A stretch of 11,735 nt of DNA from NCBI GenBank assembly GCA_003156235.1, contig PMGP01000337.1, positions 1 to 11,735 of the forward strand, read 5' to 3'. The stretch is from Acidobacteriaceae bacterium. Its GTDB lineage: Bacteria; Acidobacteriota; Terriglobia; Terriglobales; Acidobacteriaceae. The position numbers and the translations under genes were made by a program. The notes beneath the pieces were generated by a model. That model saw only the letters and a list, made by a program, of their open reading frames with translations. It was not told where the DNA came from and did not search any database. Shown one piece after another: positions 5,488-11,735 of the stretch (the stretch's first letter is position 1; each line of letters opens with the position of its first letter).

Positions 5488-8142
5488 ATGACCCCACGAA
5501 TAAGATTGACCTGTTTCGTTTTGCTTTTATTCATGGCAGCCAATATCTCTTACGCGGCAAGCGGTCCCGCTTCGCAGATGCGTTTTGCGATACGCTGGCG
5601 CGTCTTGAACAACGGCCTCGTAGCATCCTCATTAAGTCAATCCATGCTCACACTGGCCAATACCGGGCAGAACGCTCTCCCAAAATCCGGATGGGCTCTG
5701 TACTTCAACTTCGACCAGGATATTGATCCCCTTCCGCAAACCTCTACGGTGCGCCTTACCCATATAAATGGCGACTTCTTTCGTCTGGAGCCGACCTCTT
5801 TCTTTCTTTCCATGGGACCAGGCGCAAAGATCACAATTCCATTGAATTACGCATTCCCCATTATCAACAAATCTCTAGCTCCCTCCGGCTTCTATTTTGT
5901 CTTCACCAATACGGACGGCTCTCCTTCGCAACCCTTGCCTGTCACAGACGTCACAGTAAAAGGCTTTGAAAATCCAAGCCATTTATCCCGCGATAAGTCG
6001 GACATACTACCCGCTTCCACCCCGGCAACGCGCTTTGCTGAAAATCAGTTGCTGACTTTGCTTCCGCCAGATCAAGTAGAAGAGGCTCTGCCTACTCCAA
6101 CTCATACACGTCGCTTGGTTGGCACAACCACCATTACCCCCTTGACCACCATCGTCTGTTCTCCCAAGCTACTGCGCGAGGCCGGCTATCTTGCTTTCGT
6201 ATTACAACCGCTGCTAGGTGTGCGCTTGCGAATTAACACCAGAGATACCGCCATCGCACCAGGCCGGATAGTGCTTTCCATGCCCGCTTACGGCAGTCCC
6301 GACACATTCGGCGAAGAGGAGGGTTACAAACTTGAGGTGGCGCCACGAGGAGCAATTACTATCTCCGCTAACACGGCAACAGGCGTCTTCTACGGGATTC
6401 AGAGCCTCCGCGCGCTCATTTCTCCCGCCTTTTACCGCAGTCCTCATGCCGCCATTCCCATCTCTGCCGTCATCATCGAAGATGCGCCGCGCTTTCACTA
6501 TCGCGGCCTGACCCTTGATGTAGCCAGAGATTTTCAGTCCAAGCGGACCGTATTGAAGCTTCTGGACGCAATGGCCTTCTATAAATTGAATAGACTTCAA
6601 TTGCATCTGACCGACGATGAAGGCTGGCGTCTGGAAATCGATGGCCTTCCCGAGTTAACTCGGGTTGGAGGAAGACGCGGGCACACGTTGCTGGAAAGCG
6701 ATCGCCTCGTGCCATCTTTTGGTTCCGGCCCGAGTTCTAATCCTGCACTCTCGCATGGCAGCGGCTATTATAGTCGCGCTGATTTTATCGCCATTTTGCA
6801 ATATGCCACTCTACGCCATATCGAGGTTATTCCTGAGATCGAATCCCCAGGACACGCCCGGGCCGCAATCAAGTCGATGCAAGCCAGGTATCAACGATTG
6901 ATTGCTGAAGGCAAATCCGAGGACGCACAAGCTTATTTGTTAAGCGACCAGGAAGACAGCTCAAGTTACCATTCTGTGCAAGGTTGGAACGACAATGTAA
7001 TCAACATCTGCTTGCCTTCAACTTATCACTTTATGCAAAAAGTGTTTGAAGAACTGGTTAAAATGTATGCTGAGGCCGGAAGCCCTCTTCATATAGTCCA
7101 TATTGGAGGCGACGAAGTACCGCAAGGAGCGTGGATGAGGTCTTCGGTGTGTGGATTTAGGGGTGAAACGACGATAGACAACTATTCCGCCGTCCAGTTG
7201 CGGAGCCAATATCTGGTAAAGATCAACGCAATATTGAACCATTTGGGGCTAATTACAGCGACATGGGAAGAGGGACTGATCCGGCAAGATTCTACACGTC
7301 GGTCTATCCCCGACCTTTCATTGGTGAATAGCCACCCGCTTGCATACGCGTGGAACAATGTTTGGGGTGAAGATAATACGGGAATTGCGTATATGCTGGC
7401 TAATTCCGGGTACGATGTGGTCATGGCTCAGGCGTCGAATCTATATTTAGATATGCCGTATAGCAAGGATCCAGATGAACCAGGAAATTACTGGGCCGGG
7501 TATGTGGATACCAGACAAGTATACGAGTTATCGCCTTTAAACATTTACGCTTCAGAGAGAGCCGATTGGATGGGGACCCCGGTAAATCCATGCACCGCAT
7601 TGCAGGGGAAAGAACAACTGATGGAATCCGGAAAGAGCCATATTATTGGATTGCAGGCAAGCCTGTGGAGCGAACACATACTTGGCCAATCCGCGATGGA
7701 GTATTCGATATTTCCAAAACTCCTGGCCCTGGCCGAGCGCGCATGGGCCCGGCAACCGGCATGGGAGTCCGACTGCAACGGTCTGAACTCTGCCGCCTTC
7801 GCGCGCGATTGGAATGAATTTTCCAATCAGTTAGGGCAACGAGAACTTCGCCGGCTCGCGTATATGAATGGAGGGTTTCAGTACCGTATCCCCCCTCCGG
7901 GTGCAGTGATCGAAGAAGGCATTCTCAAGGCCAATGTCTCCTTCCCTGGATTATCTATCCGGTACACAACGGATGGCAGCGAACCCAATGCAAAGTCCAC
8001 GAGGTATGTTATGCCTGCTGCGGTTGCAGGAACAGTCAGGCTCCGGAGTTTCGATCCGAAGGGACGTGGAAGCCGCACATCTACCGTCCAAACAAAAGAT
8101 GCGCGCACGGCGAACGGTAGCGGAGAACCGCCGGATCGTTGA
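5488..8142 (+). CDS. Secreted GH20 beta-N-acetylhexosaminidase (chitobiase type), 3' end altered by IS66
   Basis: This 884-residue protein has the full domain order of Serratia marcescens chitobiase. The signal peptide is 1-24 (hydrophobic 'CFVLLLFMAANISYA'). A chitobiase N-terminal carbohydrate-binding-like domain spans about 30-170, a GH20b domain about 185-320, and the GH20 TIM barrel about 335-780. The barrel holds 'HLTDDEGWRLEI' (373-384), 'VIPEIESPGHARAA' (447-460) and the catalytic pair Asp542-Glu543 in 'HIGGDEVPQGAW'. A C-terminal Ig-like domain covers about 805-867. The enzyme removes terminal beta-GlcNAc/GalNAc by substrate-assisted retaining catalysis, typically from chitobiose. 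ATG 5488 is supported by AGGAG at 5479-5483. The homologous protein ends near Val867; the last 17 or so residues overlap an IS66 fragment read in another frame, so the native stop was probably lost. Parts of the gene are only about 40% G+C, unlike its neighbours, suggesting separate acquisition. It lies 175 bases after the receptor. Confidence 0.94.
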   Translation: MTPRIRLTCFVLLLFMAANISYAASGPASQMRFAIRWRVLNNGLVASSLSQSMLTLANTGQNALPKSGWALYFNFDQDIDPLPQTSTVRLTHINGDFFRLEPTSFFLSMGPGAKITIPLNYAFPIINKSLAPSGFYFVFTNTDGSPSQPLPVTDVTVKGFENPSHLSRDKSDILPASTPATRFAENQLLTLLPPDQVEEALPTPTHTRRLVGTTTITPLTTIVCSPKLLREAGYLAFVLQPLLGVRLRINTRDTAIAPGRIVLSMPAYGSPDTFGEEEGYKLEVAPRGAITISANTATGVFYGIQSLRALISPAFYRSPHAAIPISAVIIEDAPRFHYRGLTLDVARDFQSKRTVLKLLDAMAFYKLNRLQLHLTDDEGWRLEIDGLPELTRVGGRRGHTLLESDRLVPSFGSGPSSNPALSHGSGYYSRADFIAILQYATLRHIEVIPEIESPGHARAAIKSMQARYQRLIAEGKSEDAQAYLLSDQEDSSSYHSVQGWNDNVINICLPSTYHFMQKVFEELVKMYAEAGSPLHIVHIGGDEVPQGAWMRSSVCGFRGETTIDNYSAVQLRSQYLVKINAILNHLGLITATWEEGLIRQDSTRRSIPDLSLVNSHPLAYAWNNVWGEDNTGIAYMLANSGYDVVMAQASNLYLDMPYSKDPDEPGNYWAGYVDTRQVYELSPLNIYASERADWMGTPVNPCTALQGKEQLMESGKSHIIGLQASLWSEHILGQSAMEYSIFPKLLALAERAWARQPAWESDCNGLNSAAFARDWNEFSNQLGQRELRRLAYMNGGFQYRIPPPGAVIEEGILKANVSFPGLSIRYTTDGSEPNAKSTRYVMPAAVAGTVRLRSFDPKGRGSRTSTVQTKDARTANGSGEPPDR

Positions 8143-8258
8143 ACTGACTCTGGAGCCGGGAGCCAGCGTAGTGTGAGTGGCGCAGGCCGAAGGGGTGAAC
8201 GCGAACCAGGTTTTTACGTGGCATCGTTCCTACCGCGCCGGTAAGTTGAGCGATCCGG
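8099..8258 (+). pseudogene. IS66-family orfA (tnpA) fragment with in-frame stop
   Basis: Read from 8099, the frame gives 'RRTVAENRRIVELTLEPG' then 'ASVV', a TGA stop (8174-8176), and continues in the same frame with 'VAQAEGVNANQVFTWHRSY' and 'RAGKLSDPG'. This is the helix-turn-helix region of the small IS66 TnpA protein. The stop sits where family members usually read A-R-V-A. The 3' part of tnpA, plus tnpB and tnpC, are absent, so the element cannot move itself. The left edge is fused into the 3' end of the GH20 gene. The right edge gives way to an IS3-type sequence at about 8259. No terminal inverted repeats were found. Confidence 0.75.
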
Positions 8259-8303
8259 GGCGAGATGGCCTTGGCCGAACTGGCCGAACTGTTTGACGTG
8301 CAT
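8259..8303 (+). pseudogene. IS3-family orfA fragment
   Basis: Reading from 8259 gives 'GEMALAELAELFDVH', matching the helix-turn-helix segment of IS3-family OrfA proteins (commonly 'G-E-K-T-L-A-E-L-A-Q-Q-F-D-V-H-P-N-Q-I'). The match stops abruptly after the His. The sequence then continues, in another frame, as the integrase core of OrfB. The piece is only 15 residues long, so the call leans on its position next to the clear OrfB fragment. A 9-base tandem repeat (TGGCCGAAC twice, 8272-8289) encodes the L-A-E-L-A-E-L stretch. Confidence 0.55.
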
Positions 8304-8448
8304 GGCCATCACCTATATCCCGATAGCGCGAGGGTTCGTCTATCTGGCATCGGTGGTGGATTGGTTCAGCCGCCGCGTCCGGGCCTGGCGAGTGTCAATC
8401 ACGATGGAAGTTTCCTTCTGCCTCCAGACGCTGGAAGATGCCCTTCGT
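8299..8448 (+). pseudogene. IS3-family orfB (rve integrase core) fragment
   Basis: The frame starting at 8299 reads 'CMAITYIPIARGFVYL' then 'ASVVDWFSRRVRAWRVSITM' and 'EVSFCLQTLEDAL'. This is the start of the DDE integrase core of IS3 OrfB, which typically reads W-A-M-D-I-T-Y-I-P-M-A-R-G-F-V-Y-L-A-A-V-V-D-W-F-S-R-R-V-L-A-W-R. The first catalytic Asp of the D-I-T-Y motif is Ala (GCC at 8305-8307). The N-terminal half of OrfB and everything from the second catalytic Asp (N-T-D-Q-G-S) onward are missing. It is an inactive internal-deletion relic. Homology fades a few bases before the GH31 stop codon at 8457. Confidence 0.82.
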
Positions 8449-8456
8449 GTCTTGGA

Positions 8457-10841
8457 TCAGTGCCCGGCAATCTCAATCACGCTGCTATCCTGGCTACTCC
8501 ATGCCTCCGCTCCTGTGTGCGTGAGTTTTTGCGCTGCATCGTCCCAGCGAAGGTGAGTGATGCGGCCGCCGCCCGTTTCGTAGTCGTACGTCCGGCCATC
8601 GTCCACAAAGAGCGTGAAGGTGGCGTCAGCTCCGGGGTAGACGCGAATATGTTCGATCGGTTGCGGCTGCTCGGCGCTGTCCACCTTCGCGCCAAGCGGA
8701 AGAATCGAGCCGGCGCGCACGAACAGCGGGATGGTGTCTATCGGTGCGGAAACAAGGATGCTCTGCCCGCCGCGCACGCGCTCGTTGGTCCAGTAGTTAT
8801 ACCAGTCCGCGCCCGCGGGCAGATAGACGCTGCGGCTCGTAGCTCCCTGTTCGGTCACCGGCGCCACAAGCAGTGCGGGTCCGAACATATATTCGTCGCG
8901 CAGATCCGCGGTCTTCGGATCGGCGGGAAAATCGAGCGGCAAAGCGCGCATGAACGGAGCCCCCGTACTCCACGTGTTGTAGGCAAGAGAGTAGATATAA
9001 GGCATCAGCTCATAGCGGAGCCGAAGGTACTTCTCAAGGATCGGCTCAGCCTGCCGCCCGTACGACCACACCTCGTTCTCCTTGCGGCTGCCATGCGTGC
9101 GGAAGATGGGCAGGAACGTCGCGTACTCGAACCAGCGCGTATAGAGCTCGGGGTAATCGTCATAGCCGCCTACGTTGGCGCGTGCGTCGGAAGGATCCAG
9201 AAGCGGCGTATGCGCAGGATGATGTTCGGCGGGCAGATACTGCCAGCCGCCCGTATCGTTCGACCAGTAAGCGAATCCTGAGGCGGTGAAGTTGAGCCCG
9301 GTGGGAATCTGGCGCCGGAAGGCATCCCAAGTCGGCGTAATGTCAGAAGACCAGAAGATCGTGCCGTTGCGCTGCGCGCCTAGATACGCATCGCGCGAGA
9401 GCACCAGCGCGCGCCGGCCTGGCTCGTCCTTGCGAAAACCGTTGTAAAGCGCCGCGGTGTGGAAGAGCGGATAGGCGTTGAAGAACGCGGTGCCGGGGCC
9501 AATGTGGAAGTAAGCTCCATTCGGTGGCAGATCGGGCTCCGTCTCGTCGGCCCAGAGAGAATCGAAGCCGCGGCTGAGAATGTTCTCTCTTGTGATCTTC
9601 CAGTACCATGCAGCCGCATCGGGATTCGTGGTGTCGATGTCCGAGCCGGCGCGGTCGTAGGGAAGTCCATTGATGGGCGTTCCGTCCGCCTTGTGGATGA
9701 ACCATCCATTGCGCAGAAGTTCGCTGTAGTAACGGTCGTCGGGCACAAACCGCGGCCAGATGCTGATCATCGTCTCAAAGCCGAGCTTGTGCAACTGGTC
9801 GTTCATGGCCGACGGATCGGGCCAGTTCTTCGGATCGAAATCGAACTGGCCCATCTTCGTGTAATAGAACCAGTCGACGACCAGAACGCCGGCGGGCAGA
9901 TGGCGCTCGCTATAGCCCCGCGCAACATCCAGCACTTCATCCTGGCTCGCATAGCGCTGCTTGCACTGGATGTACCCGTACGCGGCCCTGGGCAACAGAT
10001 GAGTAGGCCCGGTCAGCAGCCGGTAGCCCGCGTAGATCTCATCCGGCGTGTCGCCCGCGATGATAAAAAACGAGACGCGGTCGCCGGCCTGCGAGGTCCA
10101 GCGCGTCTGCTCGTTGAAGCCCAGTTCCACGGTGGTCTTCGAGGGGTTGTCCCAAACCAGGCCGTAGCCTTTGTTGGTGATGAGAAACGGCACGCATGTG
10201 CTTTGCCCCGCAGGAGCAAGATAATCGTTCCAGCAGTGGATCGCATGGCCGCGCAGGTCGAGAAATCCTTCCTGATTCTGACCCAGGCCGTAGTAATGCT
10301 CGTCGTCGGGAGAGGCAAAGGTTGCGCCAACAACGAACGACGGTGGGTCGCTGGAACGGCGATCTTGCGCGAGTTCGGCCGTGCCGTCTTTCTGATTCGG
10401 AACTGCCTGTTGCCAGCCGGTGAGCTCAAGAAGCATCTTGCCCGAAGGCGTGCGCAGCGTAATGTGCGCACCGGGTGTCGAGCCTCCGAAGTACTTGCCG
10501 ATATCGACTTGCGTCTGCAGCGGAGGAGCGGCAGAAGGCCGGTTTTTCTCTACAGTTGCGACGATGCGCGGCGAACTGTAAAGATCGGCATCGTCACTTT
10601 GGCTGGCGCTCCAGCCTGCGGACTCGGACGATGCGACGAATCCGTATCCGGGAGCGGTCAGCGCCGGATTAGGATTCAAACTAAGGGTCACGCGCAGAAT
10701 ATTCGCGGCATACGGTTCCAGAACAATGGTTTCTCCGCCGCGATCGAGTTGCAGGCGCTGGCTGCTGGTTTGTGCTGAAGCTGAGGCGTTCAGGAATATC
10801 ATTCCAGCAAAAACAGTGATAGCGATCGTAAACTTCCGCAT
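8457..10841 (-). CDS. Secreted GH31 glycosidase, alpha-xylosidase/alpha-glucosidase type
   Basis: This is a 794-residue protein when started at the ATG at 10841-10839, chosen because GGAGGG lies 4 bases upstream and it yields a clean signal peptide (residues 1-23, 'ASASA' before the cut). An upstream in-frame ATG at 10892 would add 17 charged residues in front of the signal and is less likely. An N-terminal beta-sandwich (about 25-240, 'EHYYGLGQNQEGFLDLRGHA') precedes the GH31 barrel (about 265-600). The nucleophile is Asp432 in 'SLWADETEPD', and the likely acid/base is Asp500 in 'IFWSSDITPTWDAF'. The 68-residue spacing fits the family. C-terminal beta domains of DUF5110 type follow ('FTLFVDDGRTYDYETG'). 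The W-x-D-x-x-E-P-D signature recalls bacterial xyloglucan alpha-xylosidases, but without the PA14 insert seen in the Cellvibrio enzyme. Alpha-glucosidase activity is not excluded. It lies 69 bases downstream of the GH29 gene and is probably co-transcribed with it. Confidence 0.9.
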   Translation of the reverse strand: MRKFTIAITVFAGMIFLNASASAQTSSQRLQLDRGGETIVLEPYAANILRVTLSLNPNPALTAPGYGFVASSESAGWSASQSDDADLYSSPRIVATVEKNRPSAAPPLQTQVDIGKYFGGSTPGAHITLRTPSGKMLLELTGWQQAVPNQKDGTAELAQDRRSSDPPSFVVGATFASPDDEHYYGLGQNQEGFLDLRGHAIHCWNDYLAPAGQSTCVPFLITNKGYGLVWDNPSKTTVELGFNEQTRWTSQAGDRVSFFIIAGDTPDEIYAGYRLLTGPTHLLPRAAYGYIQCKQRYASQDEVLDVARGYSERHLPAGVLVVDWFYYTKMGQFDFDPKNWPDPSAMNDQLHKLGFETMISIWPRFVPDDRYYSELLRNGWFIHKADGTPINGLPYDRAGSDIDTTNPDAAAWYWKITRENILSRGFDSLWADETEPDLPPNGAYFHIGPGTAFFNAYPLFHTAALYNGFRKDEPGRRALVLSRDAYLGAQRNGTIFWSSDITPTWDAFRRQIPTGLNFTASGFAYWSNDTGGWQYLPAEHHPAHTPLLDPSDARANVGGYDDYPELYTRWFEYATFLPIFRTHGSRKENEVWSYGRQAEPILEKYLRLRYELMPYIYSLAYNTWSTGAPFMRALPLDFPADPKTADLRDEYMFGPALLVAPVTEQGATSRSVYLPAGADWYNYWTNERVRGGQSILVSAPIDTIPLFVRAGSILPLGAKVDSAEQPQPIEHIRVYPGADATFTLFVDDGRTYDYETGGGRITHLRWDDAAQKLTHTGAEAWSSQDSSVIEIAGH

Positions 10842-10845
10842 AAAA

Positions 10846-10851
10846 CCCTCC
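10846..10851 (-). promoter_or_regulatory. Shine-Dalgarno deciding the GH31 start
   Basis: On the minus strand GGAGGG is followed by TTTT and ATG. It is better placed than anything before the in-frame ATG at 10892 and puts the translation start right at a typical Sec signal peptide (MRKFTIAITVFAGM). Confidence 0.7.
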
Positions 10852-10910
10852 GGAAAAATGGCCATGGTCGCGATGCCTTCGTCGTACAGCACCGGCCCTG
10901 TTCGAATTGC

Positions 10911-11735
10911 TTAGGCCAGATAGGCCTTCAGTGTAACTCCGTACTCGGGAATTCCCGTAATCGATTCGGGCGCTTTGATGGTCAGGCCGCTCTCCATTTG
11001 CTTCCATACGGCAGTCTGCCGCGCTCCGAGCACCTCGACCTTCGCAATTCTACCTGGTGAAGTCTTACTCGAGAGTCCGAGTGCTTCAATGGTCATCTCC
11101 TGGCTGGGAAGCCCAAGGATGATGGCATAGATCACACGGTTGTCCTTGGTCCGCGTAAATCGCACGTCTTTGGCTCCCAGACTGGCAACCGTGTCACCGT
11201 GAAATGCGCCGGCCGAAACCATGTTGGGGCCTTCGCCGAAGATCTTCCAAGGGCGAGTCGCATAGATCGCCTCTGAGTTGACACTCATCCACGCGGTGAT
11301 TTTGTCAAGAACTGCGATCTCCTTGGAGTCATTGGTTCCATCCGGCTTTCCGGGTATGCTGAGCACGAAAATTCCGTTTTTGCTTACGGTGTCGACGAGC
11401 CAGTGAATCACATCGCGCGGATGCAGATATCCGCCGAATTCACCGGGCTGGTCATATAGAGCTCGATCATAGTGCCAGTTTCCGATGCAGGTTTCCGACT
11501 GCCAGACATAGGGCATGATTTCGCTGGTGAGGCCACGCTCGCAATCGTGGACGACCCCTTTGACCAGGTGAGCCGGCACATTCTTGATGTTGGTGACGAC
11601 ATCCACTTTGCCGCCTCGATTGAGGAGACTGCGATTGTAAAAATAGGAGGCAATATTCATTCCCGCCCAGCCAAGGGGAAACATGGAATTGTCGAAATAG
11701 AGGATGTCTGGATCGTGCTGGTCGATGAGGTCACG
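10911..11735 (-). CDS. GH29 alpha-L-fucosidase, C-terminal part (5' end outside window)
   Basis: The frame is open to the window edge (first codon CGT at 11735-11733) and ends TAA at 10913-10911, giving 274 residues. The N-terminal signal peptide and first half of the barrel lie outside. The start of the visible part, 'RDLIDQHDPDILYFDNS', carries the likely GH29 nucleophile (Asp codon 11693-11691) in a Y-F-D-N context. Further GH29 marks are 'AGMNIASYFYN', 'PYVWQSETCIGNWHYD', 'LVDTVSKNGIFVLSIPGKPD' and 'WMSVNSEAIYATRPWKIFGE', followed by a C-terminal beta-sandwich. GH29 enzymes are retaining exo-alpha-L-fucosidases. With GH31 immediately downstream, removal of fucose then xylose from xyloglucan-type side chains is a sensible hypothesis; fucosylated fungal or animal glycans are alternatives. 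An internal ATG at 11684 is not the start, because conserved sequence extends upstream of it. Confidence 0.93.
   Translation of the reverse strand, partial: RDLIDQHDPDILYFDNSMFPLGWAGMNIASYFYNRSLLNRGGKVDVVTNIKNVPAHLVKGVVHDCERGLTSEIMPYVWQSETCIGNWHYDRALYDQPGEFGGYLHPRDVIHWLVDTVSKNGIFVLSIPGKPDGTNDSKEIAVLDKITAWMSVNSEAIYATRPWKIFGEGPNMVSAGAFHGDTVASLGAKDVRFTRTKDNRVIYAIILGLPSQEMTIEALGLSSKTSPGRIAKVEVLGARQTAVWKQMESGLTIKAPESITGIPEYGVTLKAYLA

Larger units (their letters stand above)
8090..8456. mobile_element. Composite insertion-sequence scar (IS66 piece plus collapsed IS3 piece)
   Basis: This interval separates the convergent GH20 and GH31 genes and contains nothing but transposase relics: an IS66 orfA fragment, then an IS3 orfA stub joined to an IS3 orfB fragment. 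No complete element, terminal inverted repeat or target-site duplication could be recognised, so exact borders are uncertain. No intrinsic terminator is visible for either convergent gene, perhaps because the native spacer was replaced. Confidence 0.75.

Noticed and set aside
8272..8289. Tandem TGGCCGAAC repeat as a possible target-site duplication or repeat array
   Set aside because: It is explained by the L-A-E-L-A-E-L coding sequence of the IS3 OrfA stub; two copies do not make an array.
8265..9281. 338-codon plus-strand open frame overlapping the IS relic and the end of GH31
   Set aside because: Only its first 13 codons resemble an IS3 OrfA; the rest is antisense to the clear GH31 coding frame, with low-complexity Arg/Ala-rich translation and no recognisable domain.
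9459..10778. 439-codon plus-strand open frame antisense to GH31
   Set aside because: It lies wholly opposite a gene with intact catalytic motifs. The translation matches nothing I recognise and has the Arg/Val/Ala-rich look of a GC-driven shadow frame.
10839..10892. Longer GH31 start at ATG 10892
   Set aside because: It would place 17 residues, including acidic ones, before an otherwise textbook signal peptide. The ATG at 10841 has a well-placed GGAGGG, which 10892 lacks.

Overview
This looks like chromosomal DNA from an acidobacterium (Terriglobia-like). That is an inference from gene content: a ~1170-residue Oar-type TonB-dependent receptor with an N-terminal carboxypeptidase-regulatory-like domain, placed beside secreted glycoside hydrolases, is typical of soil Acidobacteriota. 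Most of the window looks about 55-60% G+C. I see no tRNA, rRNA or CRISPR array.

Layout, left to right: (1) 1-407, the C-terminal sugar-phosphate-sensing part of a DeoR-family repressor (+), cut by the window edge. (2) 411-1187, cutC (-), converging on deoR with a 3-base gap. It is preceded by a plausible promoter and a 27-codon upstream frame whose stop overlaps the cutC start. (3) 1188-1802, an AT-rich region holding the cutC promoter and the leader of the next gene. (4) 1803-5312, a large outer-membrane TonB-dependent receptor (+), followed by a strong hairpin without a T-tract. (5) 5488-8142, a secreted chitobiase-type GH20 beta-N-acetylhexosaminidase (+), lower in G+C than its neighbours. 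(6) about 8090-8456, an insertion-sequence graveyard: an IS66 orfA fragment with an in-frame stop, then an internally deleted IS3-type orfA/orfB piece. (7) 8457-10841, a secreted GH31 alpha-xylosidase/alpha-glucosidase-type enzyme (-). (8) 10911-11735, the C-terminal half of a GH29 alpha-L-fucosidase (-), which runs out of the window and lies just upstream of GH31 in the same transcriptional direction.

The window reads as a glycan-acquisition region. The receptor would import oligosaccharides across the outer membrane. GH20 would remove terminal beta-GlcNAc/GalNAc, for example from chitin oligomers. The GH29-GH31 pair has the activities that trim fucose and xylose from plant xyloglucan side chains, or fucose and alpha-glucose from other glycans. 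No SusD-like lipoprotein is present. The rightward half (receptor, GH20) and the leftward half (GH29, GH31) meet tail-to-tail across the IS scar, so they may have been brought together or rearranged by mobile elements. The scar has probably replaced the native stop codon of GH20. I did not find a clearly new multi-gene system. The most interesting points are the IS-capped 3' end of GH20, the collapsed IS chimera, and the small upstream frame coupled to cutC.
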